NCBI GenBank assembly: GCA_001795975.1 | Contig: MGLG01000024.1 | Coordinates: forward strand, 1-12,047 | Source of the DNA: Candidatus Yanofskybacteria bacterium RIFOXYD1_FULL_42_10 | Lineage (GTDB): Bacteria; Patescibacteriota; Minisyncoccia; 2-02-FULL-40-12; GWA2-44-9 | Reading direction: 5' to 3' | DNA length: 12,047 bases | In this document: positions 6,113 through 12,047 of the stretch, piece after piece | How the letters are laid out: each line of letters opens with the position of its first letter | Numbering within the stretch: the first letter of the stretch is position 1 | Made by a program: the position numbers and the translations under genes | Notes under the pieces: model-generated | What the model saw: the letters and a program-made list of their open reading frames with translations, nothing else | The model's database searches: none | What the model was told of the DNA's origin: nothing

Positions 6113-6158
6113 ATTAGAGCCCCAAAGCCCGGCATATGCCGGGCTTTGGGGCTCTAAT
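6113..6158 (-). terminator. 46-bp perfect palindrome, probable terminator of the dCMP deaminase gene
   Basis: Two 23-nt arms meet at 6135/6136 with no mismatch; the centre is GGCATATGCC. On the minus strand the hairpin is followed after CG by TTTTT, as in an intrinsic terminator. On the plus strand no T-run follows, so stopping transcription of the convergent coiled-coil gene would rely on the hairpin alone. The last 13 codons and stop of the deaminase frame lie within the palindrome. Confidence 0.7.
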
Positions 6159-6521
6159 GAATCTCCACTGGCTTTCGCCCGCAGTTTCATTACCGCAAGG
6201 ACAGCATGACATAAACGGCCAGGTGTAAAGCGTGCATCCATCTAAAAGTTTTTTGGCAAAAATGATCGCATTGCGTTCGCAATGAACGACTATTTTATAT
6301 TTCATTTCACGATCACCATACCGATCCTCAAGGTTGGCCACGCCAGTCGGAAAACCATTATAACCCATTGAAACAATATGTCGGTTGTTGTCAACAATAA
6401 CCGCGCCTGTTTTAGTGGAAGGATCCTTGGACCAGTTTGCGACAAACCGGGCAAGTTCAAGAAAACGTTTGTCCCACTTAAGTTGTCTTTCGACTGGTTT
6501 AAGCGGTTCTTGGTCTGTCAT
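6114..6521 (-). CDS. dCMP deaminase, C-terminus short or degraded
   Basis: Deoxycytidylate deaminase converts dCMP to dUMP, the substrate of ThyX. The 135-residue frame begins at an ATG with GGAG 6 nt upstream (plus-strand CTCC at 6528-6531). Residues 18-60 (DKRFLELARFVANWSKDPSTKTGAVIVD and GYNGFPTGV) are typical. The zinc site is seen as VVHCERNAI (His80, catalytic Glu82) and SCCPC (Cys106, Cys109). After Cys109 the family normally continues for some 40-60 residues with an AGI-x-x-VV strand. Here only 26 residues follow, they do not resemble the family, and the last 13 are encoded by the terminator palindrome. The gene is divergent from tmk-thyX, which fits a dTMP pathway role. It may be active but shortened, or a decaying gene. 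Confidence 0.85.
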   Translation of the reverse strand: MTDQEPLKPVERQLKWDKRFLELARFVANWSKDPSTKTGAVIVDNNRHIVSMGYNGFPTGVANLEDRYGDREMKYKIVVHCERNAIIFAKKLLDGCTLYTWPFMSCCPCGNETAGESQWRFIRAPKPGICRALGL

Positions 6522-6553
6522 TTTTGTCTCCAGTTTGTTTTTGTACTGGCAAA

Positions 6554-6582
6554 AGGTTATCAGTTTTAAGAATTTGAGTCAA
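6554..6582 (-). promoter_or_regulatory. Candidate promoter for the dCMP deaminase gene
   Basis: On the minus strand TTGACT (6582-6577) is followed after 17 nt by TAACCT (6559-6554). The -35 matches 5 of 6 and the -10 only 3 of 6. A separate TATAAT (6587-6582) overlaps the -35 box but lacks a properly spaced partner of its own. Either would give a short leader with the GGAG site. Confidence 0.35.
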
Positions 6583-6621
6583 TTATAGAAAGTTCGCGTT
6601 CTGTGGGCCGCAAACGCACTC

Positions 6622-6650
6622 TTGTTTTTTATTTTTTTAAAGATTAAAAT
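6622..6650 (+). promoter_or_regulatory. Candidate promoter for tmk-thyX
   Basis: TTGTTT (6622-6627) and TAAAAT (6645-6650) are separated by 17 nt; the -10 box matches 5 of 6, the -35 box 3 of 6. The AT-rich surroundings raise the chance of a coincidental match. Confidence 0.35.
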
Positions 6651-6681
6651 TCTAACACTATTTGTTCTTTTAAAACCCAAT

Positions 6682-6687
6682 AGGAGG
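6682..6687 (+). promoter_or_regulatory. Ribosome binding site of tmk
   Basis: AGGAGG with a 6-nt spacer to ATG 6694 is the best Shine-Dalgarno sequence in the window. It fixes the start against an upstream in-frame TTG at 6622, which lies in the promoter region. Confidence 0.85.
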
Positions 6688-6693
6688 ACAATC

Positions 6694-7410
6694 ATGGAAA
6701 GATTAATAGAAGACAAGAATGAAGTTTTTACCAATCCGTATCCGGCTTCGTTTTTTGCTTTTGAAGGAATTGATTTTTGCGGAAAATCCACTCAAATGGC
6801 GCGGGCGGCCAATTATCTGAGAGTTCAATTTCAAAAAAAATGCAATGTTGTTCTTACCAAAGAACCGACTAACGAACCGCCGTTCGGCAAGAAAATCAGG
6901 GAGATTTTAGCCGATAAAGATTTGTTTGCCGCAACTCATCGTCTTGAACTCCAAATGTTATTTGCTAAAGACAGCCGATATCACTGCGAAAATGTGATTT
7001 TGCCGGTGTTGGCGCGCGGAGACATTGTTCTCACCGATCGTTTCAGGCACTCATCTTGTGTTTACGGCGCCCAAAAATGGAATTTTTTGGAAATCCATAT
7101 GCTTATGGGAATGAATCAGGGATGCTTGGGAGAATATTTTGTTTGGCCGGATTGTTCCTTCATTTTTGATTTACCGGCTGAGATTGCATTTTTTAGAGGG
7201 TTGGAAAGAGCAAAGAAAACCGGACAGAAATTAGATGAAATGGAAAAAATGGAAACGATGGAAAGAGTTAAAAACAATTTTTATCTTTTTGCGCAGATAT
7301 ATCCTGATTGCCATATTATTGACGCTGACAGAACCGAAGAAGAAATTTTTGTTGATGTGCGGAATCTGCTGAATGAAACATTGATTAAAAAAGGATGGAT
7401 GCAAAAATGA
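6694..7410 (+). CDS. tmk: Thymidylate kinase (dTMP kinase)
   Basis: The enzyme phosphorylates dTMP to dTDP with ATP. The 238-residue protein has a P-loop FEGIDFCGKSTQ (residues 23-34), the nucleotide-specificity loop LTKEPTNEPPFGKKIREIL (54-72, equivalent to the usual T-x-EPG segment), LTDRFRHSS (113-121, the DR-Y/F-x-x-S motif binding the dTMP phosphate) and a lid region around RAKKTGQKLDEMEKME. An N-terminal extension of about 18 residues precedes the first strand. The stop overlaps the ATG of thyX by 4 nt (ATGA), so the genes are translationally coupled. With dCMP deaminase and ThyX this forms a local dTTP supply route. A relaxed deoxynucleoside monophosphate kinase of the same fold is possible but less likely. 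Confidence 0.88.
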   Translation: MERLIEDKNEVFTNPYPASFFAFEGIDFCGKSTQMARAANYLRVQFQKKCNVVLTKEPTNEPPFGKKIREILADKDLFAATHRLELQMLFAKDSRYHCENVILPVLARGDIVLTDRFRHSSCVYGAQKWNFLEIHMLMGMNQGCLGEYFVWPDCSFIFDLPAEIAFFRGLERAKKTGQKLDEMEKMETMERVKNNFYLFAQIYPDCHIIDADRTEEEIFVDVRNLLNETLIKKGWMQK

Positions 7411-8825
7411 GCAAATTGGCGGGTTTAATAGAAAAATTTAAGCCGCACCGAAGTTTCGCGTGTTCTTACGGCACGGTTGAGGTTGACGGAGTCTTGGTGA
7501 GGGTCGCCAAAGAAAATGACGATAGCTGGCGAATTCACATTGACCCGGAAACGGGCAAGAAATATTTTATGATTGCCGCCGAGGACGCGCTTCAGGATCC
7601 GGCAATTATAAGAAGCGCAAGGGTTTCTACCGGCCGAGATTCCAAAGAAGTTGATGAAAAAGCGGAGGGATTGATTCAAGCTTTGTGGCGGGAAAAGCAT
7701 CTTACGCCTTTTGAGGGCGGAGCGGTTTTCCGTTTAAGATTTGAGGTGCCGATTGCTTATGCCCAGCCGCTGTTTCAGCTGTTTGCCTCTTTTAACGAAT
7801 TTTCCGGCCGGTATTCCGAAATTGACGGGACTTATTATACTCCGTCAAATCTTTCCGCTTCGGCTCTGAAAGAATTTCAGGACGCGGAAGAAGAAGCGCA
7901 TGGGGCTTACAAAAAATTGCTTGAACTCGGGGTTGCCCGCGAGATGGCGAGGTTCGCCCACTTGTATCGGTTTTATACCAAATTCTATATGACGATTTCT
8001 CTGCGGCACATTATGGAATTTTTGAACTGGACTAATGTGAATACAAGGCATACCAAAACGGAATTTTGGGAAATTAAAAATGTTTTCAGAGAAATTATCA
8101 AGAATTGGACCCCGTGGGCATTTGAAGCGTTTGAGAAAGAACCTCGTCCGGTTGATTTTGGCTGGGTCAATGAACGCTTAAGAAAAAATAAAAGATTGCT
8201 TAGCGAGTTGCCTTCTGAACGAACAGTCAGAGTGTTGAATAAAGGTTTAATCAGATTGCTCGGTTCTTACGGCAACCAAGATCTGATGATTTCTTGTCTT
8301 GATCATTTTCCGAATCCTTCAAAGGCGCTTGGCCATGGCGGAATGTCGTTTCTCATCAAGATGCCTATTTTTGTATTTAGGCAATGGGTGCGTCACAGGT
8401 ACGGCGCCATGACGGAGTTGAGTTTGGATTATGATACAATCGTTGAAAGAAATTCTTTTTATTTGCCTAAACACTTTAGAAAACAGCTTGGCAAATCCAT
8501 GTCTTACCAATATGTTGATATGGATGACAAAGAAAATGAAATTGCCAAGGCCAATCTAACCGAACACAAGGATGCCTGCAGAGAACGGTATTTAAGGTTG
8601 AGAAAGATGGGAGTTTCGGCAGAAATAGCGGCTATGATTTTACCTTACAGCTTTTATATGTATGTTGTATGGACGGCGCCGGTTGAAAGTCTAATTAACT
8701 TCATACACTTAAGAACGGATATGCGCGCCCAATGGGAAATAAGACAGTATGCTGATTTGATTGGCGTAATGGTCAGAGATCATTTCCCGGATATCGCTGA
8801 ACTTTGTAACGAAGGAAAAATTTAG
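7407..8825 (+). CDS. thyX: Flavin-dependent thymidylate synthase, two fused ThyX domains
   Basis: ThyX makes dTMP from dUMP with FAD, NADPH and methylene-tetrahydrofolate. The 472-residue protein is about twice the usual length and contains two ThyX units. Domain 1 (about 65-250) has KHLTPFEGG, then SFNEFSGRY (128-136), but the RHR that should precede is F-Q-L (123-125). Domain 2 (about 285-465) has FRQWVRHRYGAMTELSLDY with RHR intact (329-331), while the final Arg is Asp341 and Asn is Thr336. It also keeps LRTDMRAQWEIRQYADLI, which domain 1 replaces with NTRHTKTEFWEI. The two halves thus appear complementary. Double-length ThyX proteins are known, for example in Chlamydia as I recall. Start 7407 gives a 4-nt overlap with tmk; an ATG at 7395 would add four residues but has no spaced ribosome binding site. 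Confidence 0.9.
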   Translation: MSKLAGLIEKFKPHRSFACSYGTVEVDGVLVRVAKENDDSWRIHIDPETGKKYFMIAAEDALQDPAIIRSARVSTGRDSKEVDEKAEGLIQALWREKHLTPFEGGAVFRLRFEVPIAYAQPLFQLFASFNEFSGRYSEIDGTYYTPSNLSASALKEFQDAEEEAHGAYKKLLELGVAREMARFAHLYRFYTKFYMTISLRHIMEFLNWTNVNTRHTKTEFWEIKNVFREIIKNWTPWAFEAFEKEPRPVDFGWVNERLRKNKRLLSELPSERTVRVLNKGLIRLLGSYGNQDLMISCLDHFPNPSKALGHGGMSFLIKMPIFVFRQWVRHRYGAMTELSLDYDTIVERNSFYLPKHFRKQLGKSMSYQYVDMDDKENEIAKANLTEHKDACRERYLRLRKMGVSAEIAAMILPYSFYMYVVWTAPVESLINFIHLRTDMRAQWEIRQYADLIGVMVRDHFPDIAELCNEGKI

Positions 8826-8848
8826 GAAAGATTTGAAACAACAACACG

Positions 8849-8890
8849 GTCCCTCACCAGTTTTTATAAAAACTGGTGAGGGACTTTTTT
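8849..8890 (+). terminator. Intrinsic terminator after thyX
   Basis: A perfect 36-bp palindrome (17-bp arms GTCCCTCACCAGTTTTT and its complement around AT) is followed at once by TTTTTT (8885-8890). It begins 23 nt after the thyX stop and closes the tmk-thyX unit. Confidence 0.93.
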
Positions 8891-8922
8891 AATTAGAAGA
8901 ATAATGATAAAATTTATATATT

Positions 8923-9759
8923 ATGCCAGCTCCAACAGATCCAATTAGATATAAAATTTGGCTAGAAAATCTAAGCAAATCACACAAAGGTATGAATCCT
9001 TGGAATAGAGGTCTTATTATGCCACTATCTTTTAGGAAAAAAGTTGGTAAGAATTCAAAAATGTGGTGGCAGAATCAGGAAAATAAAGAAAAAATCTTGA
9101 CAAGAAATAGGAAAATTTCTTTATCAAAAATGGGGGATAAAAATCCAATGAAGCGATTAGAAGTTGCCAAGAAAGTTAGTTTGTATATGACTGAAAGAAT
9201 GTTAAGCGATAAAAACCCTATGTATAATTCAGAAGCAAGGGCTAAGGTCAGTAGCAAGTTAATGGGACATGAAGTTTCTCGGGATGTTCGTGAAAAAATA
9301 AGCAGGAATTTGGTTGGTAAGTTAGTAGGATACAAGAATCCATTTTGGGGTAGGCATCATACAAAGGAAGTAAAAATGAAAAGCAGAATTAGAGCTATTA
9401 ACATGATTACATCAGGTCTTCTTTCTAGTAGAAGAACAGAAATAGAAATTAAGATTAAAAAAGCTCTTTTAGAGAGTGGGTTAATATTTCAAGAACAGAT
9501 GCCACTTGAAGAAATTACCGTTGTTGATTTCTACTTGCCAAAATATAAGATTGTAATCTATTGTGATGGAGATTATTGGCATAAAGGAGAATGGGCAAAG
9601 AAGCATAATGTTATTAGAAAAGATAATTGGCAAAACAAAATTTTAGAAAGCGGAGGATATAAAGTGTTTAGATTTAGTGAAACAGATATTAATACTTCAC
9701 CTGAAAAATGTATAAATCTTGTTGGTCGTTTCATTTTAAATAATCGATATGGAAAATAA
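8923..9759 (+). CDS. Free-standing homing-type endonuclease: NUMOD3-like repeats plus Vsr-like nuclease
   Basis: The 278-residue protein has an N-terminal half of basic repeats of the NUMOD3 kind: GDKNPM...AKKVS (71-86), SDKNPM...RAKVS (96-110) and GYKNPFWGRHHTKEV (136-150), expected to read DNA. The C-terminal part is a Vsr-like or very-short-patch-repair fold nuclease: E173 in a helix, TVVDFYLPKYKIVIYCDGDYWHKGEW (199-224) with D202, D215, W219 and H220, then IRKDNWQNKILESGGYKVFRFSETDI (231-256). These match the EDxHD arrangement of I-Bth0305I-like homing enzymes. The gene lies between a terminator and gatB, with no intron or intein signs. Its sequence is visibly AT-rich. No Shine-Dalgarno precedes the ATG; TAAAAT (8908-8913) suggests a very short or absent leader. 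A role in restriction or repair is possible, but a selfish element is the best guess. Confidence 0.8.
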   Translation: MPAPTDPIRYKIWLENLSKSHKGMNPWNRGLIMPLSFRKKVGKNSKMWWQNQENKEKILTRNRKISLSKMGDKNPMKRLEVAKKVSLYMTERMLSDKNPMYNSEARAKVSSKLMGHEVSRDVREKISRNLVGKLVGYKNPFWGRHHTKEVKMKSRIRAINMITSGLLSSRRTEIEIKIKKALLESGLIFQEQMPLEEITVVDFYLPKYKIVIYCDGDYWHKGEWAKKHNVIRKDNWQNKILESGGYKVFRFSETDINTSPEKCINLVGRFILNNRYGK

Positions 9760-11281
9760 TTATAAATATAAACCCATCATTGGGTTAGAGATCCATGCGG
9801 AACTTAACACAAAAACAAAGATGTTTTGTGATTCCATAAATGACCCCAATGAGAAACATCCAAATTTCAATATATGCCCCATATGTATTTCGCACCCAGG
9901 GACTCTTCCGGTAATAAATCGCGAGGCGGTTGAAAAAGTGATTCTCGCCGGTTTGGCGATGAATTGTTCTATCGCCGAAGATTCTTTTTTTGAAAGAAAA
10001 AATTATTTTTATCCCGATTTGCCCAAGGGTTATCAGATCTCCCAATATCAAAAGCCGTTTTGCGAAAAAGGACAGCTCGCTCTTAAAGGCGGCAAAAAAA
10101 TCAATATTACGCGGATTCATTTGGAAGAAGATGCCGGTCGTCTGTACCACTTACCCGGCAAAGATTATTCATTAGTTGATTTTAACCGCGCCGGAGTGCC
10201 ATTGATGGAATTGGTAACGGAACCTGATTTTGAAAGCGGAAAAGAAGTTAAAGAATTTGCCGAAGAACTTCAGCTCATCTTAAAATACGCCGGCATATCC
10301 GATGCCAATATGGAAAAGGGGCAAATGAGAGTGGAAGTGAATATATCCTTAAGAGACAAGCAACAAGAGACAAACAACAAGTACGGCACGAAAGTGGAGA
10401 TAAAAAATTTAAATTCTATAAAAACGGCTATGGATGCGGTGGACTATGAAATAAAAAGACAGACCAAATTACTGGAAGCGAGTGAAAAAGTAAAACAGGA
10501 AACAAGGGGCTGGGACGAAACCAAGAAGGCGACATTCAGTCAGCGTTCAAAAGAAGAGGCTCACGATTACAGATATTTTCCGGAACCGGATTTGCCGCCG
10601 TTAAAATATGACAAAACGCAGATTGAACTGATAAAAGCAAAATTGCCGGAATTGCCCCAGCAGAGAAGGGAAAGATTCAAAAAATACGGCTTGCCGGACG
10701 CCAATATTGAAATATTTACGGTTGCCAAACACCTTGGAGATTACTATGAGCATGTTGCAAGCGAATTGGACGCGGCGGCCATGGATTACCACAAGAAAAA
10801 GGGACTGAGGGGCGATGAACCAACGGAGCCGCATATTTTGTCAATGAAACTTCATAGTTTAGCGGCGAATTATATCATTACCGAATTTCCGGCACTTCTT
10901 AATATGGATTCAACCAAAGAATTAGATGACATTGAAGGGATAAAAATATCGCCTGAAGCATTTGCCGAACTGATGGTTTTAATTTTTCACAAAGAACTTT
11001 CATCCACCGGCGCCAAGGCGGTTCTCAAGGAAATGGCGCAAACCGGTTTGCATCCGGAACAGATAATGCGGGAAAAAGATATGGGGCAGATATCCAATGA
11101 AGGCGAGCTTGAGACAGCCATAGACGAAGTCATTGGAGAAAACAAACAGGCAGTGGAGGATTTTAAAAGGGGGAAAGAAGCGTCGTTAAAGTTTTTAATC
11201 GGTAAGGTAATGGTCAAAACCAAAGGCCGGGCTAATCCGCAAATCGTAGAACAGTTGCTCAAAAACAAGTTGGGAGAATAA
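9749..11281 (+). CDS. gatB: Asp-tRNA(Asn)/Glu-tRNA(Gln) amidotransferase subunit B
   Basis: GatB binds the misacylated tRNA and, with GatA and GatC, activates and amidates Glu-tRNA(Gln) or Asp-tRNA(Asn). The 510-residue protein starts with the family motif PIIGLEIHAELNTKTKMFC, then NICPICISHPGTLPVIN with the Cys pair, DLPKGYQISQYQKP, RIHLEEDAGRLYH, DFNRAGVPLMELVTEPD, EIKNLNSI and DYRYFPEPDLPPL of the catalytic cradle. The helical and YqeY-like tail ends LIGKVMVKTKGRANPQIVEQLL. Length and motifs are normal. The start at 9749 overlaps the preceding nuclease gene by 11 nt in another frame and has no Shine-Dalgarno, so translation may depend on coupling. gatA and gatC are not in the window. A hairpin follows directly at the stop codon. 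Confidence 0.96.
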   Translation: MENNYKYKPIIGLEIHAELNTKTKMFCDSINDPNEKHPNFNICPICISHPGTLPVINREAVEKVILAGLAMNCSIAEDSFFERKNYFYPDLPKGYQISQYQKPFCEKGQLALKGGKKINITRIHLEEDAGRLYHLPGKDYSLVDFNRAGVPLMELVTEPDFESGKEVKEFAEELQLILKYAGISDANMEKGQMRVEVNISLRDKQQETNNKYGTKVEIKNLNSIKTAMDAVDYEIKRQTKLLEASEKVKQETRGWDETKKATFSQRSKEEAHDYRYFPEPDLPPLKYDKTQIELIKAKLPELPQQRRERFKKYGLPDANIEIFTVAKHLGDYYEHVASELDAAAMDYHKKKGLRGDEPTEPHILSMKLHSLAANYIITEFPALLNMDSTKELDDIEGIKISPEAFAELMVLIFHKELSSTGAKAVLKEMAQTGLHPEQIMREKDMGQISNEGELETAIDEVIGENKQAVEDFKRGKEASLKFLIGKVMVKTKGRANPQIVEQLLKNKLGE

Positions 11282-11309
11282 TTAGAGAAACTCAGCTGGT
11301 TTCTCTAAT
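11281..11309 (+). terminator. Hairpin after gatB, possible terminator
   Basis: ATTAGAGAAAC (11281-11291) and GTTTCTCTAAT (11299-11309) form a perfect 11-bp stem with a 7-nt loop, beginning at the last base of the gatB stop. Only TTAAACCCTT follows, so the U-tract is weak and termination may be partial. Confidence 0.5.
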
Positions 11310-11361
11310 TTAAACCCTTATTCCAAGCTATTGGGATATTACGACGATGGGTACAGTGGGG

Positions 11362-11390
11362 TTGACTTTCTAGTCAAAAAGGCGTATAAT
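11362..11390 (+). promoter_or_regulatory. Near-consensus sigma70 promoter with overlapping inverted repeat
   Basis: TTGACT (11362-11367, 5 of 6) and a perfect TATAAT (11385-11390) are 17 nt apart, making this the best promoter in the window. The -35 box is also the left arm of an inverted repeat TTGACT-ttct-AGTCAA (11362-11377), which could be an operator. Transcription would start near 11397. Confidence 0.85.
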
Positions 11391-11396
11391 TAAAAG

Positions 11397-11593
11397 ATAG
11401 TTAAAGCACCTTAAAAGCACTACTTGTGAAGATAGCCATAGCGATAAGTCTATGGTCCGCCACTATCGGATGTAGATTTACCGTTATGGCTATCGTGGAT
11501 GGCCCTCTGGCAAACAAAAATTTTGCCGCATGGCGCGGCCTCTGTCTAACAGGCAGGGAACAATTCCGACTAATAGTCGGGGGAGAGAAAGAA
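11397..11593 (+). ncRNA. Highly structured 5' leader (about 197 nt) of the last gene
   Basis: The gene-free stretch 11282-11593 holds the gatB hairpin, the promoter and this leader. The main structure is a 64-nt hairpin, 11431-11494: a 13-bp outer stem (one G-U), an A-C mismatch, 8 more pairs (11445-11452 with 11473-11480, one G-U) and an inner TCCG/CGGA stem. Further hairpins follow: GGCAAA (11509-11514) with TTTGCC (11522-11527), and CCGACT (11566-11571) with AGTCGG (11575-11580). The last ends 1 nt before the GGAG ribosome binding site (11582-11585). No known riboswitch class is recognised. It could be a cis-regulatory or mRNA-stabilising leader, or an independent small RNA. Confidence 0.6.
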
Positions 11594-12047
11594 ATGGCAA
11601 AGTATCCGGAAATGGATTGGGGAACAATGGAAGCAATCGTGAACAAGCTCGGAGGCATGGAAGGCGTGAAGCGTTTTCTTTCCGATGGCTTGACTCTCAA
11701 GGCATCTGACCTGCTTAAGCAAGTCGCCCAAGTTTCCGTCAGTGCCACCAGAAAGTTTATTGCCAGCGCCCACATCCAATCCGCCAACATCGTTTGGATG
11801 AGCGAAAACTTCCAGCGCCTCTTCTTGAATAAGAAGGTTGAGGAAGATGTCCCGGCTGGAAAGCTCGTGGTCAGTAAGCTCCAAAAGGCATCTACGGATG
11901 CTTCTATCATGGCAGAATTAGGGGCGGCGACTGAAATCCAGCTGGCTCACTTCTTCCAGAAGTTGGAGGGACAGTCCAACGGTCAAGCTGGCCCGCTTCT
12001 TACCAATGGGTATGCAATTATTGCGTACATCATTGGTAGTGATGAAA
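11594..12047 (+). CDS. Unrecognised protein, 3'-truncated by the window edge
   Basis: The frame is open from ATG 11594 to the last base, giving 151 residues. It starts MAKYPEMDWGTMEAIVNKLG and continues GGMEGVKRFLSDGLTLKASDL. From memory, NKLGG-x-xGV-x-RFL near the N-terminus is common in multi-copy hypothetical proteins of Parcubacteria, but I cannot give a function. No signal peptide or membrane span is seen; the region to 151 is mixed helical, ending LLTNGYAIIAYIIGSDE. Codon use differs from neighbours: more C-ending codons (CTC, TCC, GCC, ATC, AAC), which with the strong promoter and GGAG site suggests high expression or different ancestry. A minus-strand open frame over the same bases is treated as a shadow because only the plus frame has promoter, leader and ribosome binding site. 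Confidence 0.72.
   Translation, partial: MAKYPEMDWGTMEAIVNKLGGMEGVKRFLSDGLTLKASDLLKQVAQVSVSATRKFIASAHIQSANIVWMSENFQRLFLNKKVEEDVPAGKLVVSKLQKASTDASIMAELGAATEIQLAHFFQKLEGQSNGQAGPLLTNGYAIIAYIIGSDE

Noticed and set aside
6014..6241. Minus-strand frame that might rescue a frameshifted dCMP deaminase C-terminus
   Set aside because: Reading AVMKLRAKASGD after the zinc cysteines does not match the family's AGI-x-x-VV region any better, and it continues through the convergent gene.
11401..11910. Minus-strand 169-codon frame across the structured leader and the last gene
   Set aside because: The plus strand has a near-consensus promoter, a ribosome binding site and an open frame to the window end; the minus frame has none of these and no recognisable motif.

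Overview
The window looks like chromosomal DNA of a bacterium from the candidate phyla radiation (Patescibacteria), most likely a Parcubacteria-type genome. This is inferred from compact AT-rich housekeeping genes, a GyrB carrying an intein, small coiled-coil and unnamed proteins of a kind common in that group, a short dCMP deaminase beside a flavin-dependent thymidylate synthase, and a gatB not flanked by gatA or gatC here. No in-frame TGA codons are needed, so the standard bacterial code fits. The taxonomic call is a judgement from gene content, not a database result.

Layout. Positions 3-3347 hold the 3' part of gyrB, interrupted by a 434-residue in-frame intein with an HNH endonuclease domain. 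Positions 3348-3550 contain nested inverted repeats, followed by an unnamed 97-residue protein. A sigma70-like promoter at 3855 and a leader with a 17-bp foldback reaching into the secE start codon precede secE-nusG-rplK. That cluster carries two copies of one repeat family: an empty 79-bp copy between secE and nusG, and a 439-bp copy between nusG and rplK that encodes a GxxExxY-type nuclease-like protein. Next is a coiled-coil protein built on 11-residue repeats, with a promoter placed for a leaderless mRNA.

The middle is a dTMP-making cassette. A dCMP deaminase (minus strand) is divergent from thymidylate kinase and a double-domain ThyX. Together they could convert dCMP to dUMP, then dTMP, then dTDP. 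The deaminase reading frame ends inside a 46-bp perfect palindrome that also looks like its terminator. A strong terminator follows thyX.

The right part holds a free-standing nuclease with NUMOD3-like repeats and a Vsr-like C-terminus, overlapping gatB by 11 nt. After gatB come a hairpin, a near-consensus promoter, a roughly 197-nt highly structured leader and the first 151 codons of an unrecognised protein that runs off the end.

Three unrelated nuclease-type selfish genes sit among core genes within 10 kb. The strongest leads are the ThyX fusion whose two domains have lost different parts of the catalytic signature, the paired empty and gene-bearing repeat element that supplies ribosome binding sites to nusG and rplK, and the two structured leaders before secE and the last gene.
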